Shown here: piece after piece, positions 51,465 through 64,000 of the stretch
Numbering within the stretch: the first letter of the stretch is position 1
Layout of the letters: the number at the start of each line of letters is the position of its first letter
From: Rhizophagus clarus
Lineage: Eukaryota > Glomeromycota > Glomeromycetes > Glomerales > Glomeraceae
Length of the DNA: 64,000 nt
Direction of reading: 5' to 3'
Assembly (NCBI GenBank): GCA_015698045.1
Contig: BLAL01000016.1
Location: 248,001 to 312,000, forward strand
Program-made: the position numbers and the translations under genes
Notes under the pieces: model-generated
What the model was told of the DNA's origin: nothing
What the model saw: only the letters and a program-made list of their open reading frames with translations
Databases searched by the model: none

Positions 51465-51820
51465 GAAAAAAGAAAAATATGAAGAAAATTACTTATACAG
51501 TATTGTCGACTTGTCGATTTGTCAATTTGTCAATTTGTCGATCAAATAATGGTTATCCGTTTTAAATGTTTTTTTTTTTCAATTATAGTTTTCTTAAGTC
51601 TTTCAGGTTTGAAAATAAGAAAAAATAATATATATATATATATATTTGATAAATTAATAAAAAAGAATTCAAAATCCTATTCTTATCGAAAAGAAATCGA
51701 ATAAATTGGTTATTATTCAATGTTATTATTCAAGAGCTAATTAAATTACCATAATCAAATTTTTATACAAGGGATCGTTACTTGATATTCGGGATTTTAA
51801 TATCGTGATTTACATAAAAC
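45853..51820. other. 6-kb gene-free region
   Basis: No gene that I can support. Notable simple sequence: TTTTC repeats (46335-46357), a T run of about 40 (46737-46776), A24 near 48077, ATT repeats (48188-48237), a GTAG repeat (48650-48663) and a T14-A20 junction (51431-51464). Confidence 0.45.
48188..48237. repeat. (ATT)n microsatellite
   Basis: About 16 perfect ATT units, followed by a T run. Confidence 0.9.
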
Positions 51821-52240
51821 ATGTCGATATCGTGGGATTGGATATCGATCTTTTCCACAAATCATGTCGATATCGTGGAATTGGATATCGATCTTTTCCA
51901 CAAATCATGTCAATATCGTGGAATTGGATATCGATCTTTTCTACAAACATGTCGATATCATGGAATTAGATATAGAACTTTTCCACAAAACATGTGGGAT
52001 TGAATATTTTTTCCACAAATAATGTCGATATCGTGGATTTGAATTCGATCTTTTCTACAAATCATGTCGATATCGTGGAATTAGATATCGATCTTTTACA
52101 CAAAACATGTCCATATCGTGGATTTCGATCTTTTCTACAAATCATGTCCATGTCGTGGATTGAATTTTGATTTTTTCTACACAACACGTCCATGTCGTGA
52201 TCGAATATCGAACTTTTCCACAAAACATATCCATGTCATT
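51821..52240. repeat. Tandem repeat, 43-bp unit, about 9-10 copies
   Basis: Units start with ATGTCGATATCGTGG (51821, 51864, 51907, then less regular) and carry GATATCGATCTTTTCCACAAA. GATATC occurs twice per unit in inverted context. Later units (after about 51985) are shortened or changed by transitions (ATGTCCATGTCGTGG). The array happens to be open in one plus and one minus frame; these are not genes. Confidence 0.85.
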
Positions 52241-52600
52241 CAAAAATAAATACTTTTTGGTGAACATCACAAAGTTATAGTAATAAGGTTTCAGACGCAT
52301 TACCAATTTTGCTTCCCAAACATTGATTCTGATCAAAATTTAATCGAGACGAACATACTGGCTTTTTAATAAGCATCACAAAGTCACAGTAAGTCAATTA
52401 ATACAAAGGATTGTTTCTTCTCATAAATTGACATTCAAGATTACGTAGAAATATTGATGTCGTTTGAAAAGAAATGTTCTTTAGTAAACATCAGTAATAA
52501 AGTTTTAGATGTACATAGATTGCGCGAGTTGCGTAGGTTGCGCAGTTTTGTTCCTAGTTACCGCGTTCTACTTCATCTCGGGCAGCGCTCCAACAGAAGT

Positions 52601-52925
52601 TGGTGAAATTTGGCGATTTAGACCATTATTGGAGAAATTTGGTAATTTAGACCATCAAGACATTATTGGTGAAATTTGACGATTTAGACCATTATTGGAG
52701 AAATTTGGTAATTTAGACCATCAAGACATTATTGGTGAAATTTGGCGATTTAGACCACCAAAAGACATTATTGGTGAAATTGGCGATTTAGAACATCGAA
52801 AGACATTATTGTTGAAATTTGACGATTTAGAACATCAAAAGACAATATTGGTGAAAATTTGGCGAAAGTGACATTTTGGCGATTTTGAAATTTGGCGATT
52901 TAGAACATCAAAAGACAAAAGACAT
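52601..52925. repeat. Tandem repeat, about 38-bp unit (GGTGAAATTTGGCGATTTAG)
   Basis: The core GGTGAAATTTGGCGATTTAG alternates with GGAGAAATTTGGTAATTTAG in the first part (a higher-order unit of about 66-68 bp at 52601 and 52668), then simpler 38-bp units with ACATCAAAAGACATTATT to about 52925. A GC-richer stretch (52520-52600) precedes it. Confidence 0.82.
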
Positions 52926-53508
52926 TATTGTCAATAAATACTATCATAATGATAAATCTCGGAGAAGTAACTTCCTCCTTTAAATTTATCCTGTAGATAT
53001 TTTAACTTCACGTATCTTCATGAAACAAAAAAATTGATTTCTCTGTCGATAACGGATATAAAAAAAGAATATCACGTGTTGTACATTATCGTGTTTTTCA
53101 CCTCGAGCCTCATGTGATATCGAAACTTTAACTTAAAAAATATTTGAATAATACAAAATTAAACATGATATGATTTATAGTAACTATATTTATCATGAAG
53201 GGCGCGAAGTTACATATTTATTTATGCAAAGAACAAAAAGAGTAATTATTTTATATGCATTTGAATAATATATAAAGTTTTGATCATATGTTTTGAATGA
53301 TTATCAAAATCTCTTCATCTCAAATATTGTATGTAATTAATTTTTTTTGTGACCAATATTTAAGTTTTTTCGATCTTTGTCATTTTGTATTGTCAAAAAT
53401 GTATGATTTACATGATATTAATGATAAGTCGCATACAATATAATAATTACATTTATTTAAGTGATATTTAAGAAATTTTCAAATATGGCAGTTTATTGAT
53501 GGAAAGGT

Positions 53509-53539
<31 letters not shown>

Positions 53540-55377
53540 TTTTTTTCGGCTTTTTTTTTTTTTTTTTTTCAACAATTAGTAAATCACATGCCTGTTACGA
53601 GAAGAAATAAAATTATAGAAATTTTTAAATCAGATTTTCATTTTAAGATCATTGAATACAATATATTAGGCTAGCCTAGTGATGATACATTTTAACATTC
53701 ATTTAATTAATTCATATGATAATTATTATAAAGAGTAACAAAAATATTTTATATGTATAAACATAAAGTTAATAAACGTTAAACAAGGAATTCTAGACAT
53801 TCCCTTTCTTGTCGAATCATTATTTTATTAATAAATACTATTCCGGTTAAATTAAAAATCATTGTATAATAACTTTAAAGCCAATTCGTTAGTCAATGAA
53901 AATATTAATTGAATGAACTTCCCATTGAAAATTCAATGAATTTATTGGTAATGTTATCATTGAAGTACACTTCATTTAAGTCGATTTATTAAAAACAATT
54001 GATATATTGAAAACTTTAAGAAATATCTTGTAGCACTAGTTGAATTGTTATAGAATTTTTAATAAAAAAAAAAAGTTGTAAAAATGATTTTTTAACTAAA
54101 TATGAATAATAATTTTCTTGCGCCCACTTTGATTTCGCGTCATAGTTTCACAAATCTCGTGACAATCGCCGTTTGATTTATATATTGTGCATATTTTGTA
54201 CTCCTATGAAAGGATCTACGGCCGACCTTCGCCCCACGTTATATCACGTGATTCGTATATACGGAAATAATTTGATGTTCTTTCGTCAAGCCACTTTCTC
54301 TTTTATATATATATATATATATATATAAAAAAAAAAAAAAAAAAAACAAAAAAAAAAACATGAAACATGTTTTCCCCCTAATAACCTGTAAATTAAATTT
54401 TTAATTTAATTAAAAAAAGGATATATATGAAGTGATGATTAAGATTGCAACGTTGCGTGATTAATTGATTGGAGATACAGAAGAAGAAAAAGGGAGAGGG
54501 GGGGAATGATGAACAAATTGATGAACAAAATGATGAACTAAAACCGATTGAAAATTGTAATATATAGCAAAATTATTATTAAACCATTTTTGTAATTAAA
54601 AGGTATTTTGTTATTTTGTTATTTTTCATTTTTTTTTACTAAAAGAAATTTCAGCCTGTTGTGTATTGTTACTCTCAAAGGTTTGTGTGAAAATCTTAAA
54701 TTTAATGATTATTTTTTTTTTTTTTTTTTCTTATTCGACAATATATATAATATATATATATTTTTATTATGTGTTATAATATGTATGTTATATATTTACA
54801 TAACTTTTTTTAATCGATAAGAAAAAAAAAAAAAAAAAAAATTTTTTTTTTTAGAGTTCCTTTTTATTTTCATTTTTGTGTAATAATCAATTTTATAAAA
54901 TTTGAAATACGATTATTTTAACGATGTATTGCGTATAAATTTAAGACGCGGATCATCACGTAAATAGATCCGGATTTCATTTTACGAAAAAAGGTAAATT
55001 TAAATTTCATGTACATTATAAGTTACCAGAAATTTTTTTTTTTTTTTTTTTTGTAATATTCTCGAAATTGGAATACAAGTGAGAATTTTCTCTTATGATA
55101 AGATTGTAAAATATATTGCATGAAAACTTGTGATTGACGAGAAAATACTTGTTTGCGATACAAAAAAAAAACAAAGTGAAAAAAAGGAATTTTCAAATTA
55201 CAGGTAAAAGATATTAAAGATATTAAAAAAAAAAAATAAAAAGAAAATAAAAAGAAAATAATAATGTAAAATAAAATATATATATAAAAGAAAATTGTTA
55301 CAAACCAATAAATGTGAACTAAACAAAATAAAATAAAATAAAATAAATAAAAAATAAAAAAAAAAAAACAAAAAAAC

Positions 55378-55410
<33 letters not shown>

Positions 55411-57042
55411 AAAAAAAATCAGGTTTTTTTTTATCATACAATCAAAATGAGACCAATTACAAATCGTACGTTTGACGACTACCAAGTTACTTTTCATAAA
55501 TGGAAAATTAAAATCAAAACTTATTCGGAGATAACATTTTCCGTTTTAACGATATTTATCTTAGATTACCAGAACAGTGAAGATTCGCAAAGAAAAGATC
55601 AGTCATTAGGTTACATTACAACGTTCACTTCATATTATGCCATATGAGCTACCATACTCAGTTCTAAAGTATAAACAATACAAAGCATAAAATAATTTTG
55701 CATCAATAGATCAAAAAAGACCTCTCAAAGGAAACTCCTTTTTTTATTATTAAATTCATTCTTTCATACATGTTATGATTTAATATTTATAATAGATAAC
55801 GACAATTGTATACGATAAACATATTTGTTCCTTTTTATCATAATTTATTATTATTGGTGATAACAATTAGAAATTACATCATCTTCCATCAATTCTTGGC
55901 CTTTTATGTACAAAATTATATATTAATATATTATAGGGATATCTGATGCAAATTCGAAATTATCACCTATTTTAGCGCGTGTCAATTTGTAAAATGTAAC
56001 AAATGTAAAAATCAAATTTCCATACATCAGGTCATGCGATTTACCGCAGTAAAATTATGTATAATTACGTATTTCTATTTACACGCTGTAGTAAAATACT
56101 ATGAGGTTCATGAGTATTTTAAAATTAATGATTGACTTTTAACATAAAAAACATGTGCTTAAATAATATGAATTTAACATGAATTTCTAATTTTAAAGAA
56201 AAATCTAAATTAAATTCTGAATTCGAACTGGTAAAAAAAAATACGCATGCATTCAATATTATACAAGATTATTCAACGTATTATTTAACGTATTATTCAA
56301 TGTATTATACAATGTAATCTAGACTTTAAAAACACATTATTAATTGTAGAATTTAGATAAATAAATAAATAAATGTTCCTTAGGGTTAAGATTTAGAGTA
56401 AATAACGTAACGGTTTTTTTTTCCTCCAAGTAAAATTTGTGGCGCAGTTAAATAATGTTGTGAAATTATACATTGTAACCAAAACTAATTACTCAAAACT
56501 ATGATTAATTTAGTAGATGATTATTCTCATGGTGTAGCTTGCATATTATTGCATTAAAAAAAAAAAAGAAAGAAACTTTGATTTGCATGCTTTTTTTTCG
56601 CGCAATGTTCAAAGTTGTACCAATGAAGTTTAAACAAACATAATAAAAAGGAAGGGCTATACCGAATGTTTGCGAGATATTATCGTTAACACAGATACAT
56701 TCATGCAATTATAATCAAATTAAAATGTTGATATAACGTCATTGATCGTAACATGTAAACCAATAAAATTTTTTTTATATAATCTCCTTGATAACAAAAA
56801 TTCTATCTTTACATGCAGAAATATCAAAAAGTATGTATGATGTTAACTGGTAAACTTTGTTCCGTTATTCGAAACATCATTCGAAATATATTTTTAGAAA
56901 CAATAAAAAGAAAGTTTTCGTTATTTCATTTGTTTGGAATGTTTAAAAAACAAAAGTACACATGCACAACTTCAGTTTTTTTTTTTGCTTCATATTGATG
57001 TTATTGATGCTATCTAAAAAATGTGGCTTGATTTTTTTTTCT

Positions 57043-57088
<46 letters not shown>

Positions 57089-60000
57089 TTTGTATACATA
57101 TCTTTTAATTTCCGCTTCATCTGCGTAATCTTATTTATTATATTATCCTGAATGGAAATTTTCAAATAACCATATCACAGAATTTGATGGGTTCTTACAT
57201 GATGTTTGTTATTAAAATGATTTCCTCTAAAATTTGATTGGTAATTCGGTTCTTCTTGTTGGTTAATTCAACATAAACCTTTTGCATTTTTGTAAAAAAA
57301 AAAATTCAAAAAAGGAATAAAATAAACAATGATAAGAGATATCTCATCCTAAAAGAAAAGACTGACTTATGTCATCACTTTATTATCATTAAAGTTGCGT
57401 AATTTGTTCATTATCTCAGCAATCCTTGATGTCAATGCACATATCTTTATTCAATGCTTTCTTTCCATTTTTTCTATTTTTTTTTAAGCTGAATATTATT
57501 ATTAAATATCATTTAATGATAAATTTTATTATGCAAGAAAAAAAAACAAATAAAAGTTCACTTATTATCCCAAGATAGCGTTATGCGAGAGTCAATAACC
57601 AATTATGATCATTTAAAATTCATTGAGAAATTGAAATCGATCGGAAATCTTTAAAATTAGAATTTTATGCTTATTATTAAAAAATTTATTTTTAAATATT
57701 ATTTCTATTTTCGTCTTTGAGGAAGAAAGAATGTATTTAAAGAATAGAACAATGATGATTCTTCTCTATGTAAGATTACAATCATTTTATTTACATAAAC
57801 GGGTTACAGTATTCCAAAAATTAAAAAAAGGATTTGAAATTACCAATTACCTTATTCATGTTATTTTTTTTTTTTTTTAAAAAAAAAAAAAGGTTTTTCG
57901 ACTCAAAAGTCCAATTGCATTTATTTATTGATGATGATTGGTTTAATTTGTGATATAATTGATTATAATTGATGAATTTTAAATTTTTCGGTAAAAAATA
58001 AATTATTAAAATGTAATGTGATGATTTGAACAATTAAATTATTAGAGAAAAAAATGGATAAGCTTGCATTAATAATAATTATTATTTTTTTCCTAATATG
58101 AAAAAATCATATTTGATATTGTTTTCATTATTTGGGTGGGTAGGGGTCTTTTTTTTTTGAAATCTATAGTTGGATCCCATTCATTCTGTGACACTTGGAG
58201 GGGTACACGTGACATGTAAGGGTTTTCGGCCGATCGAATAAAATGATGCGATTTTCCACAAAATGGTCTCACAAATGCTATTTTTGATCATAAAGAGAAA
58301 AACAAAAAGACTTTATGAAAAATATATTGTGATTTGTGATTAATAAGAATATTACGGTTGTACGTGGCAATGAAAATTCGTTTTTTTTTTTTTTTTTTTT
58401 ATGAATTGCTTCTTTTGATGGCGGTGGTAAGCAAGCCACCAACAAATTTATAATATCCATGCATGGGCATTTGGGCATTTGGGCATTTACGATATTCTTT
58501 GAATAATATTGTATTATGTCATGCATTTATAAAATCTTAAACAGGGGGAGCTTCATTATTAAAATAACTTTTTAAATATAAATAATAATTTAATTTCCAA
58601 ATTTTTATTTTTGCAAATTTTTTAAAAATTTTGTACTACTATTCTAATAATTTTCTAATAATTTTCTAATGAATTATTATATCAAATCTAACCAAAAATT
58701 TATAAATTATATATACGTACATACTGTACATACATACATATATATATATATAATATATATATGTATATATACAAACGTATATGTAAATATTTGTGTATTC
58801 ATAAAAAATTTAAAACATTATCAAATTAAAATCATCCTAATTTAAAAAAAAAAACATTCAAATAAATGTCGGGCATAACATTTTATGTGATTTGAAATCA
58901 TATAAAATTCCTATAAATGAAAGGTTCTTTTTTTAAACCAGGATATCATTGTTCAAATAATTGGATTAGCACAGGTGAAGATGTCACCGCATGTCAATGC
59001 ACCTCTTGTATTACTTCTTGTTTCTCAAACATTTTAATTGCATTTTTCCTTTCTTGGAAAATATTTTCATATTACAAATTCCCGAAACAAATAAATTACT
59101 CAATATAATATTTTTTTTTTTTTCACTGGGAAAATATTGAACCCGGATTATTTTCCGAATATTTATAATATTACTGATGATAAATAATAATTTTTTTGTT
59201 TTGTTATCGGAATTTCCATCATTTTATTACAAGTTTACAACCAAGTCTCTTTTTAATATAAAAGTTTTATTATTATTTTTATTAAAAAATAAATTAAATG
59301 AATTTATTAGGTTTTCAGATTAAAAGATTATAAATCGTTTAGAAATCATTTGCCGTTGAAAAATTATCACTCCTTTTTTCCTAAAAGTCTAAAACTCGCC
59401 CAAACTGCATATTAAACTTTGGTTACTGCGGATATCATCATTGAAGTAACTGACGTAATTAACCTAAACTGCGTATATAGATTACGTGTACGTATACAAA
59501 AATAGAATCAAACAGAAACGACCCTGATTTTCTTAAATTAAAAATGATTTCTTGTTTTAGTTAGAAATATTGATATATCACAAAATTTGTACGTCATCAT
59601 ATTTCTCTCATCGTGATCACGTATGTACGTACATGTAAGGTTAACCAAAATTGAAACAAATTTCAATGGTGATTTTTATGGCGGAATTTTTAATTATATG
59701 TGCGAAACAAATGGAGTAAATATAATTAAATGATTTTAATTGAAGTAAAATTTATTATTATTGATTATCTTTGAAAAAAAAAATTAATTTACAATTGAAC
59801 AAATGATTTAACAATACATAAATTTAAAATGAGAAATTATCGTCATTTTTCTACGTATATAAAGGTCTTATGATCACAGATTCATATTTTGAGGAAACAA
59901 TTCATGAGGGAATTATAAACAAAGAAATTATTGGGGAGGGAATCATAAACAAAAGAATTATTTGCGCGTTCCATCTTTGATTTTTCAAACAATTGGAACA

Positions 60001-60858
60001 TTTTCTTGAAACGCGTTAAAGAAAGATTATCCATTATCACCTTAATGAAGTTAATTATTTCATATTAGGATAATTAATGATTGCCACTAATTAAATTCAA
60101 GTTAGTCTTGAGAGATATTATTAGGAAAATGAGTTTATATTAATAGTAAAAAAGAAAAGAAAAGAAAAAAAAATGGTAAAAAAGAAAAGGTCTAGAATTA
60201 AGATTCGATAATTCGACCCTTTTTGACCTCCCATTTACTTTTTAGTCTCGTTTATTTTGATTTAAAAAGAATTTGATATTGCATATCATTACATTAATTC
60301 GCGTTAACAAATAAACAAAACCTCATAACTTTATAATTATAAAGTTATCTTTAATTATTAATAATAATGCATACTTTAAAATTTGAAACAAATCCTATAA
60401 ATTGAATTAACCCCTTATTATCATTATTATATCGGTGTTGTTGTCCGATTTATTTGAATTTGTCATCCATTTTTTTTTCATATGAATATACCTGTTTTAC
60501 AATTCAGTTAATCTTCATTTAATTTTATACATATGTATATTAGATTGTGATATTATGATAAAAAGAACAAAGAAAATTAATACAGTTAATTACGAATATG
60601 AAAAGGAATCGATCATCTTCAATCTATTCCTGAAAAATGCATATGGGGAACAAGAATTAATTTTTTTTACTGTAGGAGTCATAAGAAATTGTTTGAAATA
60701 TGCATAAATAAATAAATAGATGAATGAACAAATAATAATACATTATATTATTATCATTACGTATTTTACGCGAAAAAATTAATTTCTCTCTATGTACAAT
60801 AGGAGATTTTTAATAGATTTTTGATTGAATTTTAATTATTATTTTTCTTAAAACAACG

Positions 60859-60889
<31 letters not shown>

Positions 60890-62021
60890 GATATTTTGTC
60901 ACCTATATTTGTTGAATTTTTTCTCGCGTTACATTTCTTTACATTCGTTACATTGTCATTACATTGTACGTTACATTGTGATAAGTTCATGATAACAATA
61001 ATCGCATTTTCTTCTCATCATCGACGTACTATGACTCATTTTAGTTTATTACATAGAAAAATAAAACTATTTTCGAAACGTAAGGCTTTTAAATACAACT
61101 AAAAATGAATGACGGCACGTGTCGATCATTTTGCATATTATTGCATACTAAAAAAAAAAAAAAAAAAATCCGAAACATGCGAAACATGCTTAAAGGTAAA
61201 TTATTCACCTTTGCAGCAGTATCAACAAAATCAGCAGACATGTAATTCAAAGTTTATATAAAACGTGGCATTTTTATTATATGAACTAGCATATAAACAG
61301 AAAATTTTACAATGACAGATTCTAAATGTGTAATAACGTGATGTAAGTGTGTACCGCGGGGGGGGGGGAAGAGGAAACCGTTTCAGGTGAGAAAAACAAA
61401 GAAAAAAAAATAAATCCGATTTTTTACGCCAAAAAAAAAGACCAAGAAAAAAAAAAAAAAAAATATTAAGGAATCAATTGTGATAAAAAATTTTTAAGTT
61501 TAGGAAACGGGTAGTTTAGGAAAATCACTAATTTATCGAATTGAAAAATATATATTTTTGTTGTTAAAATAATTATAATTTTTTTTTTTTTTTTTATAAT
61601 TGTAAAAAATTTATTGTATTCAAAGCAAAATTACAATGATCGGATCATCAACTCTTATATAAAAAAAAAAATTTTTCTTTTTTTATACAAAGAAAACTCC
61701 GATAATCTTTCTAGAAATTACAAGCCAATTTATGTTTCAGGATTTTAAAATAAACATTAGGTTTCTATTAGCTAAAAAACGTGGCGATTACCTTAACTTT
61801 TACCTTTTTTTATTTCCTATTCACTCACTGTTCAACCGTTCCACCGCTACATCCGCACTCCGTAAATGCCAAGAGAGCCTTTACTATCTCGAGTTTTTAT
61901 GATTTACTACTATCATTGTTGTACTCGTTTTAACATCTAAATTTTTTCTTTTTTTCTTTTGTGAACCAGGGGTCAATCAGTTTTCGTATTGGATTCTTCT
62001 CACAAAAAAAAATTGCTAGAA

Positions 62022-62056
<35 letters not shown>

Positions 62057-63504
62057 AAAAAAAAAAATATCCTTTGATTCTGTTCAAATTCGATTCTATT
62101 ATTAGGTAGTATCACCAGAAAAAAAATTATAAATAATTTTGAATTATAGTGTAATTTGTGTCCGTCTATATTAGGCAATATGATTGGCCATTATTAAGAG
62201 CTTTTCCTGGTATATTTTCTAAATTGAGGTTGCACGAAAACGTAATTACTAAATTTCATCAAATAGTATCCAACCCCTATTGTGTTTCAAGCAATTTTTT
62301 TTTTAGATTCTATATATAAATTTTTTTTTTTTGACGAGTACAAAATTCCATTTTTTTATTTTATATATATATTAAGCAAGTTATTGAAAAAAACTTACTT
62401 AATTGGGAAAACTTGAGGTCTCTGACGTTAACCTTTTAACCTTTGAAAAGATTTGTTAAAGACAATTCTTATTCTTTTATAAAAAAACTTTTTCAAAAAT
62501 ATTATATAAGTCATATAATACCGGGGTCCCTTTCTTAAATTATAATTTATTTTCCATACAGGGATCAAACAATGAACATTGTACCTTCTCAAGCCCTTCA
62601 TAATGTTTTTCTTTTAAAAAAAAATATATATTCTAATAATCTTTATTTAGTTTAGTTCTTCGTTCACGTGGTCGATTAGTGATACGTGGCTTGTGTGGCT
62701 AGTGTATTTGCCGAGAATGTTGGTTTTTATACTAAACAGTGAATTCGGTGCATTTTAAAATACCATTAAATCAAAACGTACACAAATGACTTTGTGACAA
62801 GATTCTTATCACCAATATATATGATTATTGTGGTGATAACGTTTTCAATTATAAAGAATTTTAAAGTACCTTATTGATCTTCAAAATATACAATGATCAG
62901 GGAACATCGAAGAATAATATTCACAGAATTTTAATATATAAAGAAGGTGAGTTGGATGAGATTTTTTCGTCGCAAGATTTTATTTCCTTGTTCATTGTCA
63001 ATAATCTTTTTTTTCTTTTTTTATTACAAATAAAAAAAAAAGTAAAGATTTTTTTTTTTTTTCTAATAAAAAAGAATTTAATTTTTTGTTAGAAGCGAAA
63101 AAAAAAGAAAGAAAAAAAATATAAAAATAAAAATAAAAAAAAAAAAAAAAAATTTTTTTTTTTTTAAAAAAAAAACTTGTTTAAAAGCAGAAAAAAAAAA
63201 AAGCCACTTATTATTATTACTGTTATTATTATTATTATTTTATCATACCTACCTTATCATCATCTTATCCAAACATTATAAAAGACTAGTTTTTTTTTTA
63301 CCTTTTTTTTTTTTCTTTATTATTATTATTATTATTTATTTATTTATTTTTCGACCGAAAAAAAAAAAAATTAACCTTTTTATATAATCAAGATCATTCA
63401 TATATAAACAGAACTTTTTTGTAAAAAGTTTTTACAAAAAAAAAAAAATTTTTTGATTTCTTTTCAACAATTTACATCAAAGATTTTTTTTTAACGTTAT
63501 CAAC
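52926..63504. other. 10.6-kb gene-free region
   Basis: No gene supported. Homopolymer junctions at about 53506-53540, 54823-54852, 57864-57891 and 63135-63175; a T run of about 34 at 57054-57087; TA repeats (54306-54326, 58739-58761); an 11-G run at 61358-61368, rare in such AT-rich DNA. TATA-like words at 63277-63284 and 63400-63408 precede the last gene. Confidence 0.45.
63277..63284 (+). promoter_or_regulatory. TATA-like element of the last gene
   Basis: TATAAAAG, 221 bp before the ATG at 63505; an alternative TATATAAAC lies at 63400-63408, about 100 bp before it. T-rich tracts lie between. Confidence 0.3.
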
Positions 63505-64000
63505 ATGTCAGTTGTAGCCAAAACTCCCGTTACCGTCGTTGCTGGTTCTCGCGGTTATCCGGAATATGATCATCGTCATTACTCTGCACAAATGTCAAAC
63601 TCTGAAAGTGGGAGTAGAATTAACATCCAAAATTTAATTAATGAACCGGTTGTTCGCAACGCTCATTCAATCGAACAATATCATCATTTCAATCATCATC
63701 ATCGTAATTCCGAATTTAATCAATATTCATCACAACATCAACATTCATTACCTCCTCAACAACATCAACATCAACATCATCAACATCAACATCAACACAA
63801 GTTACCAACTCCTATTACTTCACCAACATCCATTCCTATCGCTTCACCTTCTCTTGCACCAAATCAATCCTATAGCCCAACCAATTCGACACCATCAACA
63901 CCATCCGTTGCAAGCAGCAAATCGGATGATCAAAATTCATATATGACAACAATACAACCATCAGGAATGATTATGCCACTCTCTCTACAAGAACGTCGAG
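63505..64000 (+). CDS. His/Gln/Ser/Pro-rich protein, N-terminal part, cut by the window end
   Basis: ATG at 63505 starts MSVVAKTPVTVVAGSRGYPE and stays open to the window end (165 codons). No domain is reached. Residues about 50-100 are a HQ-rich tract coded by CAACAT repeats, followed by Pro/Ser/Thr-rich sequence (SPTSIPIASPSLAP, STPSTPS). Long disordered leaders of this sort are usual in fungal transcription factors, so that is a guess at the class. The upstream leader (63410-63504) is T-rich with no ATG in frame. Confidence 0.75.
   Translation, partial: MSVVAKTPVTVVAGSRGYPEYDHRHYSAQMSNSESGSRINIQNLINEPVVRNAHSIEQYHHFNHHHRNSEFNQYSSQHQHSLPPQQHQHQHHQHQHQHKLPTPITSPTSIPIASPSLAPNQSYSPTNSTPSTPSVASSKSDDQNSYMTTIQPSGMIMPLSLQERR

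Noticed and set aside
51821..52336. Open frames inside the 43-bp satellite on both strands
   Set aside because: They exist because the repeat unit lacks stops; no coding evidence.
55023..55497. Phe/Leu-rich frames over A/T runs
   Set aside because: Translation of homopolymers.
58917..59108. 63-codon frame with six cysteines, possible secreted peptide
   Set aside because: No signal peptide at the start and the tail is hydrophobic by A/T bias.
1..64000. tRNA and rRNA genes
   Set aside because: I looked for the conserved T-loop GGTTCGAATCC-like box and rRNA motifs and found none; a covariance search would be needed to be sure.

Overview
The window reads as nuclear DNA of an AT-rich filamentous fungus, most likely an arbuscular mycorrhizal fungus of the Rhizophagus type. 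The grounds are short introns (about 60-440 nt, mostly 60-100) with GTAAGT-like donors and pyrimidine-AG acceptors, fungal gene families (Erg27, Put2, Eco1, Ess1/Pin1, a SAM-HMG protein), very long A and T runs, and a heavy transposon load. The species is inferred from family content, not from a search.

Left third (1-15.7 kb) is transposon and repeat land. It holds a decayed primase-helicase gene (minus strand, runs off the left edge) with iteron-like tandem repeats and hairpins beside its start; a 36-bp perfect palindrome; a 5'-truncated LINE inserted in an 11-bp minisatellite (16-bp target duplication); a 1.8-kb element carrying a 1.4-kb satellite, with 16-bp terminal inverted repeats and a 10-bp duplication; and an almost intact hAT element with 19-bp perfect inverted repeats, an 8-bp duplication and an intron. 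Copies of repeats here differ almost only by transitions, which fits decay of methylated cytosine.

16.7-27.8 kb is gene-dense: a four-span membrane protein (-), an FMN-binding Alr4036-like oxidase (+), a small CS-like protein (-), ERG27 (+), a Pin1-type prolyl isomerase (+), the cohesin acetyltransferase ECO1 (+) and the mitochondrial proline catabolic enzyme P5C dehydrogenase (-). Gene pairs are divergent with short shared promoters (493 and 219 bp) or convergent (126 bp between ECO1 and PUT2). I rebuilt exons by following reading phase across GT-AG introns; all listed exon sets stay in frame from ATG to stop.

31.0-35.9 kb holds a 1021-residue coiled-coil protein of unknown role (+) and a BORCS6-like subunit (-), convergent. 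A 188-bp hAT-type MITE lies at 37.9 kb. At 43.4-45.9 kb is a SAM-domain plus HMG-box regulator (+). From 45.9 to 63.5 kb I see no gene, only low-complexity DNA, many A-run/T-run junctions and two satellites (51.8 and 52.6 kb). At 63.5 kb a His/Gln/Ser/Pro-rich protein starts and leaves the window. No tRNA, rRNA or CRISPR array was seen. The genes are housekeeping genes of unrelated pathways; I see no functional cluster among them.
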